DNA from: Saxidomus purpurata
Taxonomy: Eukaryota; Mollusca; Bivalvia; Venerida; Veneridae
Direction: 5' to 3'
NCBI GenBank assembly: GCA_022818135.1
Contig: JAFMSR010000027.1
Coordinates: forward strand, 592,699-656,698
DNA length: 64,000 nt
The notes under the pieces are model-generated. The model saw only the letters and a list, made by a program, of their open reading frames with translations, did no database searches and was not told the origin of the DNA. The translations under genes were made by a program, and so were the position numbers. Positions 1-11,250 of the stretch are shown here, one piece after another; the stretch's first letter is position 1, and each line of letters begins with the position of its first letter.

Positions 1-958
1 TATTTTACGTAAATAATTGTCAGCGTTTCTTTAAAAGCATGCAGACGGTGTGAAATCGCAGATTAGTAAAAATACCTTGGTAAATATTTCAAGTTATGGC
101 AAGTGAGCAAAAATCAGCTTTCTTCAATTGATGTTTATACAGACGTAGTTTTGAAATTTCTGCCCATTCATGAAACATTTACATTTGTACATGTATCATG
201 GAGAAAAAACATAAAACGCTCACATTAGAAAATAAATTAACAGTTATAGATCTTTATAACTCTTGAAAAGGAGGTATGAACATCGAAAGCAGCTATACAT
301 TGATGGTTCGGATTTAATTATAGTTGACTTTAAAAATACTACTTCGATATATATTTTAGTTCGATATATTTACATCGTATATAAGGAACTTGTTCGATAT
401 ACGGATATAAGGAACTCCAGATATAAGGAACACATTTGATAGGTCCCGAGGAGTTTGTTATAAGCGGAGTTTACTGTAGTATGATTCGAGATCCGCACAG
501 AGGGGCTCAAATATAAGTGCAAGCAGTGCGGACTACATGTACATGAATGATTATTTAGGGTTATATTGTATAGAACATGCGTTTCTTGGTTCAACACGCA
601 CTGGTTAAAAGTACTAAAGTAAATTTGGAGTCAATGTTATAGTGAAAATGTCACAAAAGCCAACGCTCAGAATTTGGTGCAAAAGTATTTCAGCCATTGT
701 AATTAATACGTGATTGAGAACTGTATATTTAGAAGATTCCTAAAGTATATAAACATTCACATTTGTTACATGCTAAATGTTCTTCCTTTGTTCTACTGTA
801 CTGGGTTTTTATAACATATAGTTAAAGACCATGTCTGTCTTATTTTCAACAGTTAACTCTTAAGCAAAGAGGTCAGGGTCAAAATGACCTTTGGGTTGAT
901 ATATGTTGTACAAGCTTCATGTTACCTTATTATAACTTATAGTAAGAATAGTGATGAT
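1..958. other. AT-rich non-coding DNA, no gene seen
   Basis: No convincing reading frame or RNA gene is visible. Around 375-435 the short phrase 'atataaggaac' recurs three times, which looks like a small degenerate tandem repeat. The rest is unremarkable AT-rich sequence. Confidence 0.5.
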
Positions 959-1263
959 CAGGGTTCCCATGGTAAGGAAAACGTCAGGGAAAACAGAGTT
1001 TTTGCAAGGTCATAGAAAAGTTTGAGAATTTTCAATTGGTCCGGGAAATTTGTAAATGGAGGAAAATGTCAGGGAAAAGTCACAGAATTCTTTATTTTAA
1101 CGGTATGTAATTTCTTTTCAGTCAAAACAGATCGAAAGACTAAAAAATAATTTGCTTGCTTATTTTGCTCGCTCGAATCCACTGTGCATTACCGGTCAGG
1201 AAAACTTACAGTGGTCAGGGAAAAGTCAGGGACTTTTGTATTGTCAGCTCTGTGGGAACCCTG
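959..1263. mobile_element. hAT-like MITE with perfect 11-bp terminal inverted repeats
   Basis: The stretch begins CAGGGTTCCCA (959-969) and ends with its exact reverse complement TGGGAACCCTG (1253-1263), giving a 305-bp unit. Just inside both ends lie 'gtcaggga' phrases in direct and inverted form. CA...TG ends with a CAGGG start are typical of hAT-type non-autonomous elements, so the superfamily is inferred. The 8-bp flanks (gtgatgat and aaggagca) do not match, so no target-site duplication supports the call. There is no transposase inside. Confidence 0.6.
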
Positions 1264-1979
1264 AAGGAGCATAAATTGATGAAGATAAAACTTTACATTA
1301 GTCATGAAAAGTTGAAAGAAATGTGAAACTTTTTTTCTTAAAGTGACGGACTGTAGTTTTATTGGATGTACGTCCATTTTACTTTGCAGTTTATATAACT
1401 AAGTAAACAACTTTGTGTTGATTACTGCATAAACTTCATATTTAATGCCTTCTGTGGCATTGAAATATAATAAAGTTGATGAAACTTAGTTATTTTTTGC
1501 ATCAGACAAAATGTACAATATTACCACATATTTTTTAAAACCCATTAGTTTTTGCTTCATACTAAATCAAGCCATCGCTCTGTAAAATTCCTGCCATGAA
1601 ATTATTTGATTGTAAGTAATTACAGAGTTAATCTATACTGAATGTATAGATAAAAATTACCTGTTATTTATGTAAGAGACCTAATTGCATTGCTAATAGT
1701 GTACCCCTGTTAATGATGCCTGTTAGGCTTAACCTTGTACTATGCACACAGTTGTTTAGAGGTTTAAGCATAATTTGTTTTACTGTATCTAGTCAAGATA
1801 TCTTGTGAATAATAGCTCTTGAGTAAAGGTAATTATTAGCTCACCTGATGATAGCTTTTTGCTGATCTGATTTTACCCCCAAAGAGAAACAGTCAAGATG
1901 ATCTCAGTCATGACAAAAGCATCTGTTCAGACTTCTATTTCAAAATTGAGGTTTGTAACAAGAAAACTAACATACTGAC
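1264..1979. other. No gene seen
   Basis: AT-rich sequence without recognisable coding, RNA or repeat structure. Confidence 0.4.
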
Positions 1980-2163
1980 CCTGGCGACCAGTATAGACCC
2001 AGATAAGCCTGCGCATCTGCAAAGTCGGATTTGGATCTACAGTGTTTGCTGTTAAGCCAGTAAAACCTTCTAAAAACCATCTCGAGGCTTCCAGTGAACA
2101 GTGTAGACCCTGATCAGACTGCGTGGATGCACAGACTGATCTGGGTCTACACTGGTCGCCATG
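1980..2163. mobile_element. Small inverted-repeat element, bivalve-type dispersed repeat
   Basis: The left end reads 'ctggcgaccagtatagaccc' and the right end is nearly its reverse complement ('gggtctacactggtcgcc'), so the 184-bp unit can fold back on itself. The middle contains 'gtagaccctgatcagactgcg', an internal variant of the same ends. I recognise this phrase from memory as a very common non-autonomous repeat in clam genomes; that is not verified here. No coding content. A weaker relative ('gcaaccagtgtacacaaagatcagcc') lies near 2418-2450. Confidence 0.6.
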
Positions 2164-2960
2164 GCAAGTATGTTGCTTTTCTCGAGACACGGCTCAAATA
2201 TTAAACTCTTTTTTTAACCACGACAAGTGCCATGATTAATGAATATTGAGTAGTTTTGGACACATAAAACTTCTGTATTTGATAAAACATCTTTAAAAAC
2301 AGATAATTGTTTGAACCTCCATTTGCTATTCTTCTTTATTATTTATCAAATTATCTCAAGTGAAAGTTCCTCACTTCAGTTTAACTCTTACCTTGCTGGA
2401 GGCGAGTCATAAAGCCTTTGCAACCAGTGTACACAAAGATCAGCCGGCACATATGTGCCGTCTTAGGCCAATATAAATCAATTGTTAGATTTCATCCCAC
2501 TCGCCCCCTCTTTTTTCTGCCACCTCCCTACATTTAATGAGCAAATGAAATTTCGGAAAAAGTGTATTTCACCCATAAGTTCTGTGGTAATAAACTTGCA
2601 GTAAAACTGATTTTTTGTGTTTACTGCATGTAACACCTTTAAATGATTTCTTCTACAATAACATTAAGTATTTTTCATAAAATATGACCAAACATTTGTC
2701 TCAGAAAATAAAAAAAATATAAAAAATAAAATGTTACCCCCCACCCTTCCGCCCCAATTTCCCCCCAAAAATGGATGAAAATCTAGTAATTAAATTATAC
2801 TGGTCTTGTCATGATCTGCATTAGTCGCTATTCAGTCAGTAATATTAGCTCGACTATTCGAAGAAATATAGCAAGGTGATGGTTAAACAGTTTATTGTTT
2901 TAATTATAAATATGTGATTAAAATCATCAAACTTTAATCGATCATTTGTAAATAACACGT
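2164..2960. other. Non-coding; includes a pyrimidine/C-rich tract
   Basis: No gene seen. A run of C-rich sequence at about 2735-2770 (several stretches of four to six Cs) stands out against the AT-rich background. A fragment related to the 1980-2163 element lies near 2418-2460. Confidence 0.4.
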
Positions 2961-2964
2961 AGCT

Positions 2965-3110
2965 TTGTTGTTTATTTGGAGTTTTACGCCACTTTCAACA
3001 ATATTTCAGTCATATCGTTGCGGTCAGTTGATGCATCATTCCTGGGCAGGCTTCGACCATCTAAGCGGTTTACCAGTACCGAATGCTAAAGTATGCACGT
3101 AATTGACAAC
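2965..3110 (+). repeat. Molluscan dispersed repeat ('ttttacgcc...caatatttcagtcatat')
   Basis: The phrase 'gttttacgccactttcaaca' followed by 'atatttcagtcatatcg' matches my memory of a SINE-like repeat shared by many molluscs, including abalone. This supports a mollusc source. Element boundaries cannot be set from the sequence alone. Confidence 0.4.
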
Positions 3111-3619
3111 TTGCTTTACAGGTAAATTATTTCGGTTAATCTCACACTTTACAACGCAAAATATTGGTTTGGAACCACCCTCCTGCTGGAATCTACAGTT
3201 TGAAAGCTTCCAATTGATAAAAACCCGTTTAATCGCCTTTTACGATACACCAGAGATGTTTTAACCAATCTCTGGATACACGCAGAGCTGCACGGTGGTT
3301 GCAAGTTTGTTCCCTTTGATATAAAAGGGCTCTGTTTAATCACAAGGGGCAACTTTAATACGTATGATCTTGGAGTTAAATATAGTAAAGCATTAATAAC
3401 AAAGACTACTGTTTCATAAAATAAGATTTAAAACCATTGTCTTAAATGACTTCACAATATACTGATTGTTACACCATGATTTTATAAATCTCTCATTGCC
3501 ATCTGATTATTAATCAGTCTACTAATTAGGTTTAAGGTATCAACTGAAGAAGTCTTTGTCGTTTAGCATCACCCCAAATGCCATTCCTGAAAACATTTGG
3601 ATACTGATTGGGATTCCAT
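3111..3619. other. No gene seen; region downstream of the Harbinger-type pseudogene
   Basis: A minus-strand open stretch at 3149-3352 has no recognisable domain, and its composition resembles the surrounding non-coding DNA. I found no clear terminal inverted repeat for the neighbouring Harbinger-type gene here. Confidence 0.35.
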
Positions 3620-4048
3620 TCATACATTCACAGCATCTAGAAACTGGTCAATGTTATCCTGATTTATCACATAAAGAATATGAATCATGCAACCAGCCAT
3701 TATAAAGTTACAAACAGCTTCCATGTTATACAATGACACTTTTCTTAATCGGCGAAAGCGTCCCTTTAAATGCCCAATTGCTCTTTCGACATTTTGTCTG
3801 CATGAAGAGAGCACTCGGTTGAATCTTTTCTGTCTGCCAGTTAAATGACCATTGTCATGATAAGGAGTCACCAGCCATGTGCGTAACGGGTATGCGGAAT
3901 CCCCAATTATATGCCTCTCGGGGTTCGTGAGGTTGCCGGCATCTGCTCCGTCATCAAGTCCTGAATTTCGTAATACCCTCGCATCGTGAGCACATCCTGG
4001 CCAACCAGTTTGGGCACTTGTGATGAGCATGTCGTGATCAATAGCCAA
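3620..4048 (-). pseudogene. Exon 3 of the HARBI1-like pseudogene (DDE C-terminal half)
   Basis: Preceded by a pyrimidine-rich acceptor ending CTCCAG (4054-4049), it stays open for 142 codons to a stop. It carries 'WPGCAHDARVLRNS', 'GDSAYPL' (second catalytic Asp), 'TPYHDNGHL', 'FNRVLSSCRQNVERAIG' (catalytic Glu) and 'LKGRFRRL'. This exon has no lesion, so the decay is concentrated upstream. The first codon is TTG (Leu), joined from exon 2, not an independent start. Confidence 0.85.
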
Positions 4049-4259
4049 CTGGAGAGAAATTAAATGAACTTACATCAATGGTTGGCAAAATTAAATAATG
4101 AAAGTGAAACCTCAAGGCAAAGCAAACTCACTGATTTCTGACCAGGGTCAGGGGGAGAATATTGATAATAATTATTACGATCAAACAGTCAAATGGGCAG
4201 ACCAGTTATATGCAGATCTGACTACATTGTTTGCAGTGTCGTAAATTTATCGGTTTACC

Positions 4260-4620
4260 AACAGCGCTTGTAACTCAAATATTTACGCCCCCCTCTCTGG
4301 GGGAGACATATTGGTTTTTCTCATACCGTCTGTCATTTAGTTTGTTCAGTCATCCAAGACCACACGTCGAAATTTGATGAAACTTCACAGGAATGATGAG
4401 TTCTAAGCATAAATCCGCATATTGTCGGCATGGTTTGCTTGGATGATTTTTCACGGAGTTATGGCCCTTTGAAATTTTATTCATAACATTCTTGTCCGCA
4501 CTTTTTATCAGAAATAGTATCAAGTCTAGTTGCGCACTTGGTCGGCATGTTCCACTTGGATGGTTTTATGGCCCTTTTAATTTTTACACATAAAATTTTT
4601 GTCCTCCAAAATGAAGTCCA
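4260..4620 (+). repeat. Diverged dispersed repeat in intron 2
   Basis: Phrases such as 'gaaatttgatgaaacttcac' and 'ggagttatggcccttt' recur here in diverged duplicate ('ttttatggcccttttaattt'). They match my memory of widespread invertebrate repeat families. Coding is unlikely despite short open stretches on both strands. Located between exons 2 and 3 of the Harbinger-type pseudogene. Confidence 0.35.
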
Positions 4621-4936
4621 ATTGTTGAAATAAATGGTCTCAAGATGTACACATTTCAAACTTCTGGCTCTTCTTCCATTATCCTTGGAGACGTTGAGGA
4701 GAAAGATATACGGTTTTGTGACAAAACCCGTTCTAGTTTTCGAGAGCGTTTCAAACAAAAGAATCTAAACCATTTAGATATGCAAGATCAAGTCCAATAT
4801 GTTGCATATGAGTTGGCCTTAACATACTCCATAGATTCATCATTATAAACACAATATCACTATATGGTATACAAAATCAATTACATTTCTTTATTGTAGT
4901 GTTAATGATACATGTAGTTGCCACAGACTTTCTCAC

Positions 4937-5114
4937 CTGCAATTGAACTGAAGGATATCCCTTTCTATTTATATAGTCTTGGTCCCCATTCGGAACGTTA
5001 GATAGCTGAATGTGGGTACCATTAATAATGCCCACAATATGTGGTATTCCACATTGAAGTTGGAATGCTCTTTCAATTTCCACTGGTCTTTTTTTCGTCT
5101 GGCCATTGTATAGC
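4937..5114 (-). pseudogene. Exon 2 of the HARBI1-like pseudogene, frameshifted
   Basis: Begins after TTTGAG and ends CAG before a consensus GTGAGA donor (4936-4931). The first codons read 'AIQWPDEK' in one frame. After an A7 run the sequence continues as 'PVEIERAFQLQCGIP' in another frame. The exon is 178 nt, i.e. 59 codons plus one base, consistent with a single inserted A. The motif 'INGTHI' replaces the family's 'IDGTHI', removing the first catalytic carboxylate. Confidence 0.75.
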
Positions 5115-5282
5115 CTCAAATATAATTTGATGAAATATGTATGTAAAAACAGAGCTGTAAATAGAAATTTAGGGTAGAGACCAAATGGCTTTTACATATT
5201 TAAAGGCATTTGAAGAATATCATAAAACAATTCATGCACAGGCTTATAAGTTCTGTATTACTGATTTGTATGAGCCCATCCA

Positions 5283-5347
5283 GGTAGCACTGTCGGAAGC
5301 GTACTTTACTGTGGTACTGAAGGTCACGCATTCGATCCCCAGCCGGA
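5283..5347 (+). repeat. tRNA-like fragment (degenerate SINE head)
   Basis: A B-box-like 'cattcgatcccc' followed by 'ggagccaa' resembles the end of the tRNA-like sequence at 19655-19725. The A-box region is poor and no cloverleaf folds convincingly. I read it as a decayed SINE head inside intron 1 of the Harbinger-type pseudogene, not a functional tRNA. Confidence 0.3.
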
Positions 5348-5642
5348 GCCAATATATATCAGAAAGAGATAAAGGTTTACATGATAAGTACCTTCGACAT
5401 GAAATAATACATTATGATATCAACATGTTCATACAAACAAATATATAAACTGGGGGATCCAGATTTTTTAAGGCCGTCTGACCCATTTCGGTTATTCCAA
5501 AGGGGTCCTTTGACGCACTTTGGGTCATATTAATCCTGATTTTAAAATGTTAACATTGCAGCTGGCAAATTCTTGGGGGAGGAGGGTGGGTCCAGACCCC
5601 AAAGCCCTCTGACCCCACTGGATCATGATAAAAGTAGGTTAC

Positions 5643-6110
5643 CGTGTCAAACACTCTGTAAATAACTTTGCTGACTTTCTTTACTCAGTCTGTTACATGA
5701 ACTGTAGAAATCGACAATCTAAACAGCAGACACAGTTCTCTCATTGATTCCTGATTGACAATGTACTACAGAAATAGCAACAGTTGTTTTTCCTGTGTCA
5801 GTGGAGCCTTTTCTCCTAGGTGATTAGAGACCAGGTGTAGACGAATCCTTTCCAAAATAACTTCGTATGTCATTCTTTCAATCCTGAAATGGCTTTTAAA
5901 GTCAAATGCTGACATCGCTGGAACAACATTTTCCACAAAAAATTCCACTTTAGGCACGATTTCCCTCGGAGACCATAAATATGCGGATATATAGGCATGC
6001 ATCATTGTTATTGTCCGATTTCTTGGAATAGTCAGTTCTTTCAGGCCACTTTTATCAAAATACTGTCTAAGAAATTCAACTAAAATCAGTAAATCTCTGG
6101 GCGCAGCCAT
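5643..6110 (-). pseudogene. Exon 1 of the HARBI1-like pseudogene
   Basis: An ATG at 6110-6108 opens 156 codons encoding 'MAAPRDLL...' through the helix-turn-helix-like segment ending 'SISTVHVT'. The frame is interrupted by TAG (5766-5768) and TGA (5685-5687). Reading continues across both stops with family-typical sequence on each side. A GTAACC donor follows at 5642. The spacing from 'STVH' to the exon-2 'WP' motif then matches the family, which is why I end the exon here. Confidence 0.7.
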
Positions 6111-6227
6111 ATGTGTTTACAACTCCACCAACCCGTGATGGTTCGATTGCATTTTAAATTACGCATGCGAATATTGGCTGTTCCGGTATCGACAATACTT
6201 ACACGGGTTAAGCAATCGAAGGCGGCC

Positions 6228-8081
6228 CATGTTCTCATTATTTACATATGGCTTCGAAGATTCTTATATTTATTCTATTAATGTCAACAGTTCGACTTTG
6301 ATGCGATTTATCTCTGACGATCGCCCTTCCGCGAAAATGTTATGATATCTGAATCGTATCATGTCTTATCGTAGCATCTTATGGCAGCTGTTTTTGTTTG
6401 TGATATAAAGTTTCATAACATTTATGCGTTCTTTAGTGATCAGAACAGTTACTTCGACAATGTTAGAACTAAAAATGAAACCCCAATCTTTGTGTTTTAT
6501 TAGTTCGCTGAATTCGAAACATCACATTGCTTATAAATCCAAACATGTCTAATAGTTGACTTTGTGTGAGAATTTTGTATTTTGAAAATAACACTATTGA
6601 CACAAAACGCTACATTTTAAATGATCAATGTAAAATGTTAGCGTGTGTCATTAATCTCAAATGAGTAAATAAGACCTAAATTAAAATCTAAATACATATG
6701 GACTCACGTTCAACATGTACATACTGCATGTGTTGAATATTGATCATTTAACCAGTGCTAAGACCTTAAAAGTAGTAGTTTTCTCTGTTATGAGCAGCTG
6801 ATTTAAGTTAGCAGTGACATATTATATTTACAAACCTAACTAACCAGTATTGCGAAATTGAAATAAGATGCTGAACATCTTTTTTTGAATTTTGTTTACA
6901 CCTTATATGCAATAAACGGGGTTACACATAGGGGGCATCAAAATAGAAAAACAAAGGATCAGCACAGAGGTTACGTCGGCGAAAGTTCAAATATGATGTG
7001 AACCATTAAGCTTAGACGTATATGCATTTTGATGAATGTGTTATCAAATAGACCAGAGACTGGTAAATTATAATCAAGATATCTTGCAAATATCACAGAC
7101 AACCACAACACAGTTCAATCAAAATGACCGTATTGTGTAATTTACAGCTGCAACTAAATCATGGCATATTATCTATCAATACTCGGGTAGCCGCATGAAT
7201 ACGTAACTACTATGACTTAATTAATGCATATCAATGAAAATATCGGATAGAAACATAAACAGTTTACATAGTGTGAACTCAATTCAGGAATACCATTCAA
7301 TTTCTTCGGATAGCCCGCATAATTTACTCATAACCCTAATAGTTTCAGGCATATATAAGTGAATGTTACTTTAATGTTTACTGTAAAACAGACTGATATC
7401 AGTCAATCCATTATTATGTAGCCAAACTGTTATTATTCTTATTTCAACATAGTATCTTTTTTTCCGATCAACAGCTGTCTCTTTGGGTTTATATACGTGA
7501 TCAACATTAGATACTGAATACAGTTTATCTAGAGACACATAAAAATGAATTTAAGTGTTCTCTCGTTATTTCTCAAATAACAAACAGGATATCTTACACT
7601 GTAAGATGCGTAAAAAGGTTATAATTTATCGTGCATCATTATGTTAACTAATTTTATTAACTATATTTCATTTTGTGTTCATTTTGTCCTTTTCGTTGAG
7701 TGTTTGACATTATGTGTAGTGCTACTTTCATGAAAACTGTATTTAAATCACTGCTCGAATCAAAGAAAAGGACTCGACATCGAACGACATAATTATTCCA
7801 ACCAATATTTGTGATCATTGTGATGTATATTTTGGATGTTATTTGGCCTTAAAGGAATAATGAATTTTTCATCATATAGGTTTGATACAACTTTGAATAT
7901 TTTATCGAAGAGCTAGTCATGAATTTAGTTTGTTGAAAAATACTTGTATAACTTGTGTATCCCATAGCGAGTCTGCAAGGGGTGTAAGATTTAAACTGTC
8001 GAGTGTGACCATGACCTTTGCCATAATCACTATTAGTTATACAGTGTACAGTTAGACTGTATGATAAAGTATCCTGTTAAG
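6228..8081 (+). repeat. Repeat segment A, copy 1
   Basis: From 'gttctcatta' (6231) onward this matches 27060-28246 almost base for base in many stretches, e.g. 'gatgcgatttatctctgacg' at 6300 and 27128. Copy 1 holds about 630 bp (roughly 6835-7465) that copy 2 lacks. Homology ends at TTAAG (8077-8081). No coding content seen; the nature of the segment is unknown. Confidence 0.8.
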
Positions 8082-9905
8082 ACAGTGCAACTGTATTGGA
8101 CACCTTTCCAAATCTAATTTGACATATTATTTTCATTATCTATATCATGTCACTGATTTATTTGCAAAATTTCAGGTAGGCTTGTCATTATTAAAAAAAC
8201 AAAAATCTGAATTTTTCCTTCAAGACCCCATAAATCCGGTTTCTCTTCAAATAATTTGACCCCTAGGGTAGATTAAAGTTCTATAATTCTCTCACATTTG
8301 TAAATTCTGTAACATTCTTGTAAACCAACAATCTATAATTGCCAATTATCCATGGCAACCTAGCATAAAATGGAAGCGGTCCCAGCTGAGAAAAAAAGAA
8401 GTTGTGTAAAAATAAACAAGTCTCAAGTCAATAATATGAATACTCAGTCAGTATTTCTGATTTATTTTTATTAAGTAACCCAATTGCAATTAAAATTTTA
8501 AAAAGAAAAAACAATTTGCTCATCTAGTTTTCAAAAAAACAAACTAACGTCTTTGTCAGACATTTCAACCATTTTGTTCCAATGATGTTACCCCTAGGAT
8601 TTTCATAAGTTCAAAATTCAAGCATTTGTTAAATAATTGTATCATATTTAATGTGTCACTATTACCAATGAATACCAGAACAAGTATTAAACTGCAATAA
8701 AACAGTATAATGAAACTACATCTATCACTGAAGTTGATTAATACCCCTGCAAGACCGCCTTGACACAAGCAAAATAGAAATTTATATGTAGTGTTCAAAA
8801 TTCAAGTACATATCAACACATGTTCAGTCATTTAAGAATTTTGTGTGTCTAATTATAAACACATGACAGCATTATTATTCAGCTAGAATAAAACAATTTT
8901 AGCATGTCCGTTTTTCTAAGAAAAAAGAAGGATGCATTGTCACAGGCTTGGCTCATGCGCGTCTGTGTTAGTGTGCAAAAGTTCAATATTGGCCAGAACT
9001 TTTCTATTATTAAATAGATTTAGTTCATATTCACACATAGCAATCCTAGTGACAAGAACTTCACACTGACCTAGCATGAGATGACCCTGACCTTCAGGTG
9101 ACCATGACCCCTTCACTTACAACAGCAAAAAACATCAAATGTCAAAACTTTATTATTATTGGACGTTTTTGGTTCTTATTATATACTTTCATATTGCCCC
9201 GTTCACTTTGCCTTAGAGAGTTCGTTCAGTATTCTACGGTACTGCACGTTGGCAATGAATGATACTGAACGTTGGCAAGGGAGGCCGCTCCCAGCGATCA
9301 GCTGTACGGACTATTTTATTTGTTTGCAAACATTGTTTTAATGAGGTTTATACGTCGAAGTTTGACAAGTTTTTTACAATTAAAAAACTACGGTCTTAAT
9401 ATAAAAAAGAAACTTTAATAATTTTCAAGTAGATGTCAAAGAGTTTCATTTTTAAAATGGTTCGAATTTTTTAGGGCACGCAATACCAGTTCTGGTTACG
9501 AAACTTACTGGTACGTATATCAGCCTAGTATTGATAAAGAAAAGGAATGATGTTTTGCATGTAGTCATCAGAAAGAGAAAACAGTTTTAGGAACGTATAT
9601 CAAGTTGATTTATTCACATTTCAAACTACAAACCTGCATCCGCAGGAAAAGTCTTGCGTTTTTCAAAACAAGATGGCGGACGGCAACTGAAATTTCTTAC
9701 AGTATAATTGACGTCAACGTTTTCTCCTAATAAATGACGTCACGTATAAACAACAATATTGAATCGAGTCTACTAATACGTAAAAAAGAAAGTGTACATG
9801 GTAAAATAGTACGCTAGTTGTCTGAGAAATTTCAAGATTCATTTATTATTTTTTGCTAACAGAATGTCATTTTGATCATATTCAATATGAAAGTATATAA
9901 TAAAA

Positions 9906-10002
9906 AGGTTATTGAACTTGAATGGCGAAATATTACTTGGAACTCGTTCCCGCCAAATCAACTCGTTCCAAGTAATATTTCACCATACAAGTTCAATAAC
10001 CT
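9906..10002. repeat. Palindromic foldback, about 38-bp arms
   Basis: The left arm 9906-9943 (starting 'aggttattgaacttgaa') pairs with 9964-10002 (ending 'ttcaataacct') with only a few mismatches, around a 20-bp spacer. The spacer edges carry 'aactcgttcc' as a direct repeat. This is a MITE-like or hairpin sequence with no coding content. Confidence 0.7.
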
Positions 10003-10721
10003 ATAATATTCAATCGTTCAACAATCCCTGTGGAAAAACTTTAAACAGGACCCTAGCTGAAGCAAAATGAAATCATATTTGTGTTACTTTTCTTACTGAT
10101 AGACAGTTCAACACTGAATATGTGTTCCACCTTATACAATGTACATCACCTAATTGAAAAATGAAAAATCTCACAGAAATTAACATGTGTAATTCACAAT
10201 CACAAAATAATGAAATTACTATTACAACCTTCATTTCATATGCATGCAACATTAATTTGTCTAATTACTTCCTTTTTTTAAATATTGAGAGTTTTTGGGG
10301 AAATTTTCTGCTTACACTTTCTTTACATTTGAGACTCTGGGTGTTGAATTCGTAGCAGTGAAAACATCTTGTATTGTATCTTAACAACCATGGCTGTGTA
10401 ACATTCTAAAATGCATTAGATTTAGTCCAGACCCAGCAATGTTTTCAGCTGTAGGCTTTTTTAACACAACAGTGAAGATAAGTGGATGTAAAGGTTGGCA
10501 TGTTTAATGTTTTAGTATTGTTGAATTCCAAGTTATTTGCTACTGCAAATGGAGTGAAACTGTGCGCCATCAAATCTTTTGTTGGGAGGTTCACAAACTG
10601 AAGCAATTTTCCTCAGGCTATAACATCATGTGCATCATAGGTATCACAAAGAAAAGATGACACAAGATCTACTTGTTTTAAAGATTGCCTTGGATATAAC
10701 TTTCTAAATTTAGACAGTGAA

Positions 10722-11053
10722 TCAATAACAGAACATTTTAAAAATTATACAGAGCACCATTGTTTTTAAGACTAAAATCTGCCAATCAAAGCGCCGTCTG
10801 TTATGTGCAAATAAACATTCTCTTGTGAACTTTGAAAGCCAGCTAATCATTTTATTAACAGCTGATCTAATTGGAACTGATTCCACAACTTCTACATGCA
10901 CTTTCATTTCTTCTCTAAGCATGGGTATGTCAGTCACATTGGTTACATCTTTACTAATTGGAACTGTTAGAGTGGCATTTGTGATGAATTGGGCTCCATA
11001 CTGCACCTAGACTGCAGCAATCTGTGTAATATGGAATACGACTCTTCCTTCGT
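10722..11053 (-). pseudogene. Exon-like open stretch of unknown identity, one in-frame TAG
   Basis: After an acceptor-like 'ttatttgcag', the minus strand reads 'EGRVVFHITQIAAV', a TAG, then 'VQYGAQFITNATLTVPI' and on to 'LREEMKVHVEVVESVPI' and 'KFTRECLFAHN'. The composition is protein-like and not obviously a transposon. A second acceptor-like 'gtctag' lies directly before GTG CAG, so the true exon could begin after the stop. No domain is recognised. It could be a real exon, a decayed gene fragment or chance. Confidence 0.3.
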
Positions 11054-11171
11054 CTGCAAATAACATTGAAATAAACATAATAAACATGTAAATAAATGAA
11101 TATTCTTTATTTTATCTAAAGCCGGGTACATTTACATGTATATGGTAACAAATTGTTTGGCTAATTGACCG

Positions 11172-11250
11172 TGTGACTTGATAGCTCAGTTGGTAAAGTG
11201 ACTACTCTGACAGCGGAAGGCACTGGGTTCGAGTCCCGGTGGAACCACAA
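11172..11250 (+). repeat. tRNA-like sequence (tRNA pseudogene or SINE head)
   Basis: 'tagctcagttgg' is a strong A box and 'gggttcgagtccc' a strong B box; the T arm CTGGG/CCCGG pairs fully. The acceptor stem (GTGACTT against GGAACCAC) pairs only in part, and the D and anticodon stems do not close. I call it tRNA-derived, not a working tRNA. Confidence 0.5.

Larger units (their letters stand above)
3620..6110 (-). pseudogene. HARBI1-like: HARBI1 / PIF-Harbinger-type nuclease pseudogene, three exons
   Basis: Read on the minus strand, exons at 5643-6110, 4937-5114 and 3620-4048 join in phase 0 into about 357 codons, the usual length for this DDE nuclease family. Seen: an N-terminal segment with 'KSHFRIER' and 'EKQLLLFL', then 'WPDE', 'CGIPHIVG', 'INGTHIQL', 'NRKGYPS', 'GWPGCAHDARVLRNS', 'GDSAYPL', and 'VERAIGHLKGRFRRL'. 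The last parts correspond to the second Asp and the Glu of the DDE triad. Lesions: in-frame TAG at 5766-5768 where the family has Trp (TGG), in-frame TGA at 5685-5687 (probably once CGA), one extra A in an A7 run (T7 at 5089-5095 on the plus strand) that shifts exon 2, and Asn instead of the first catalytic Asp. It is therefore dead as a nuclease. Family and exon model are strong; whether it was a host gene or a transposon copy is open because no TIRs were found. Confidence 0.85.

Noticed and set aside
11172..11250. Functional tRNA gene
   Set aside because: A and B boxes and the T arm are good, but the acceptor, D and anticodon stems do not close, so a tRNA-derived remnant is more likely.
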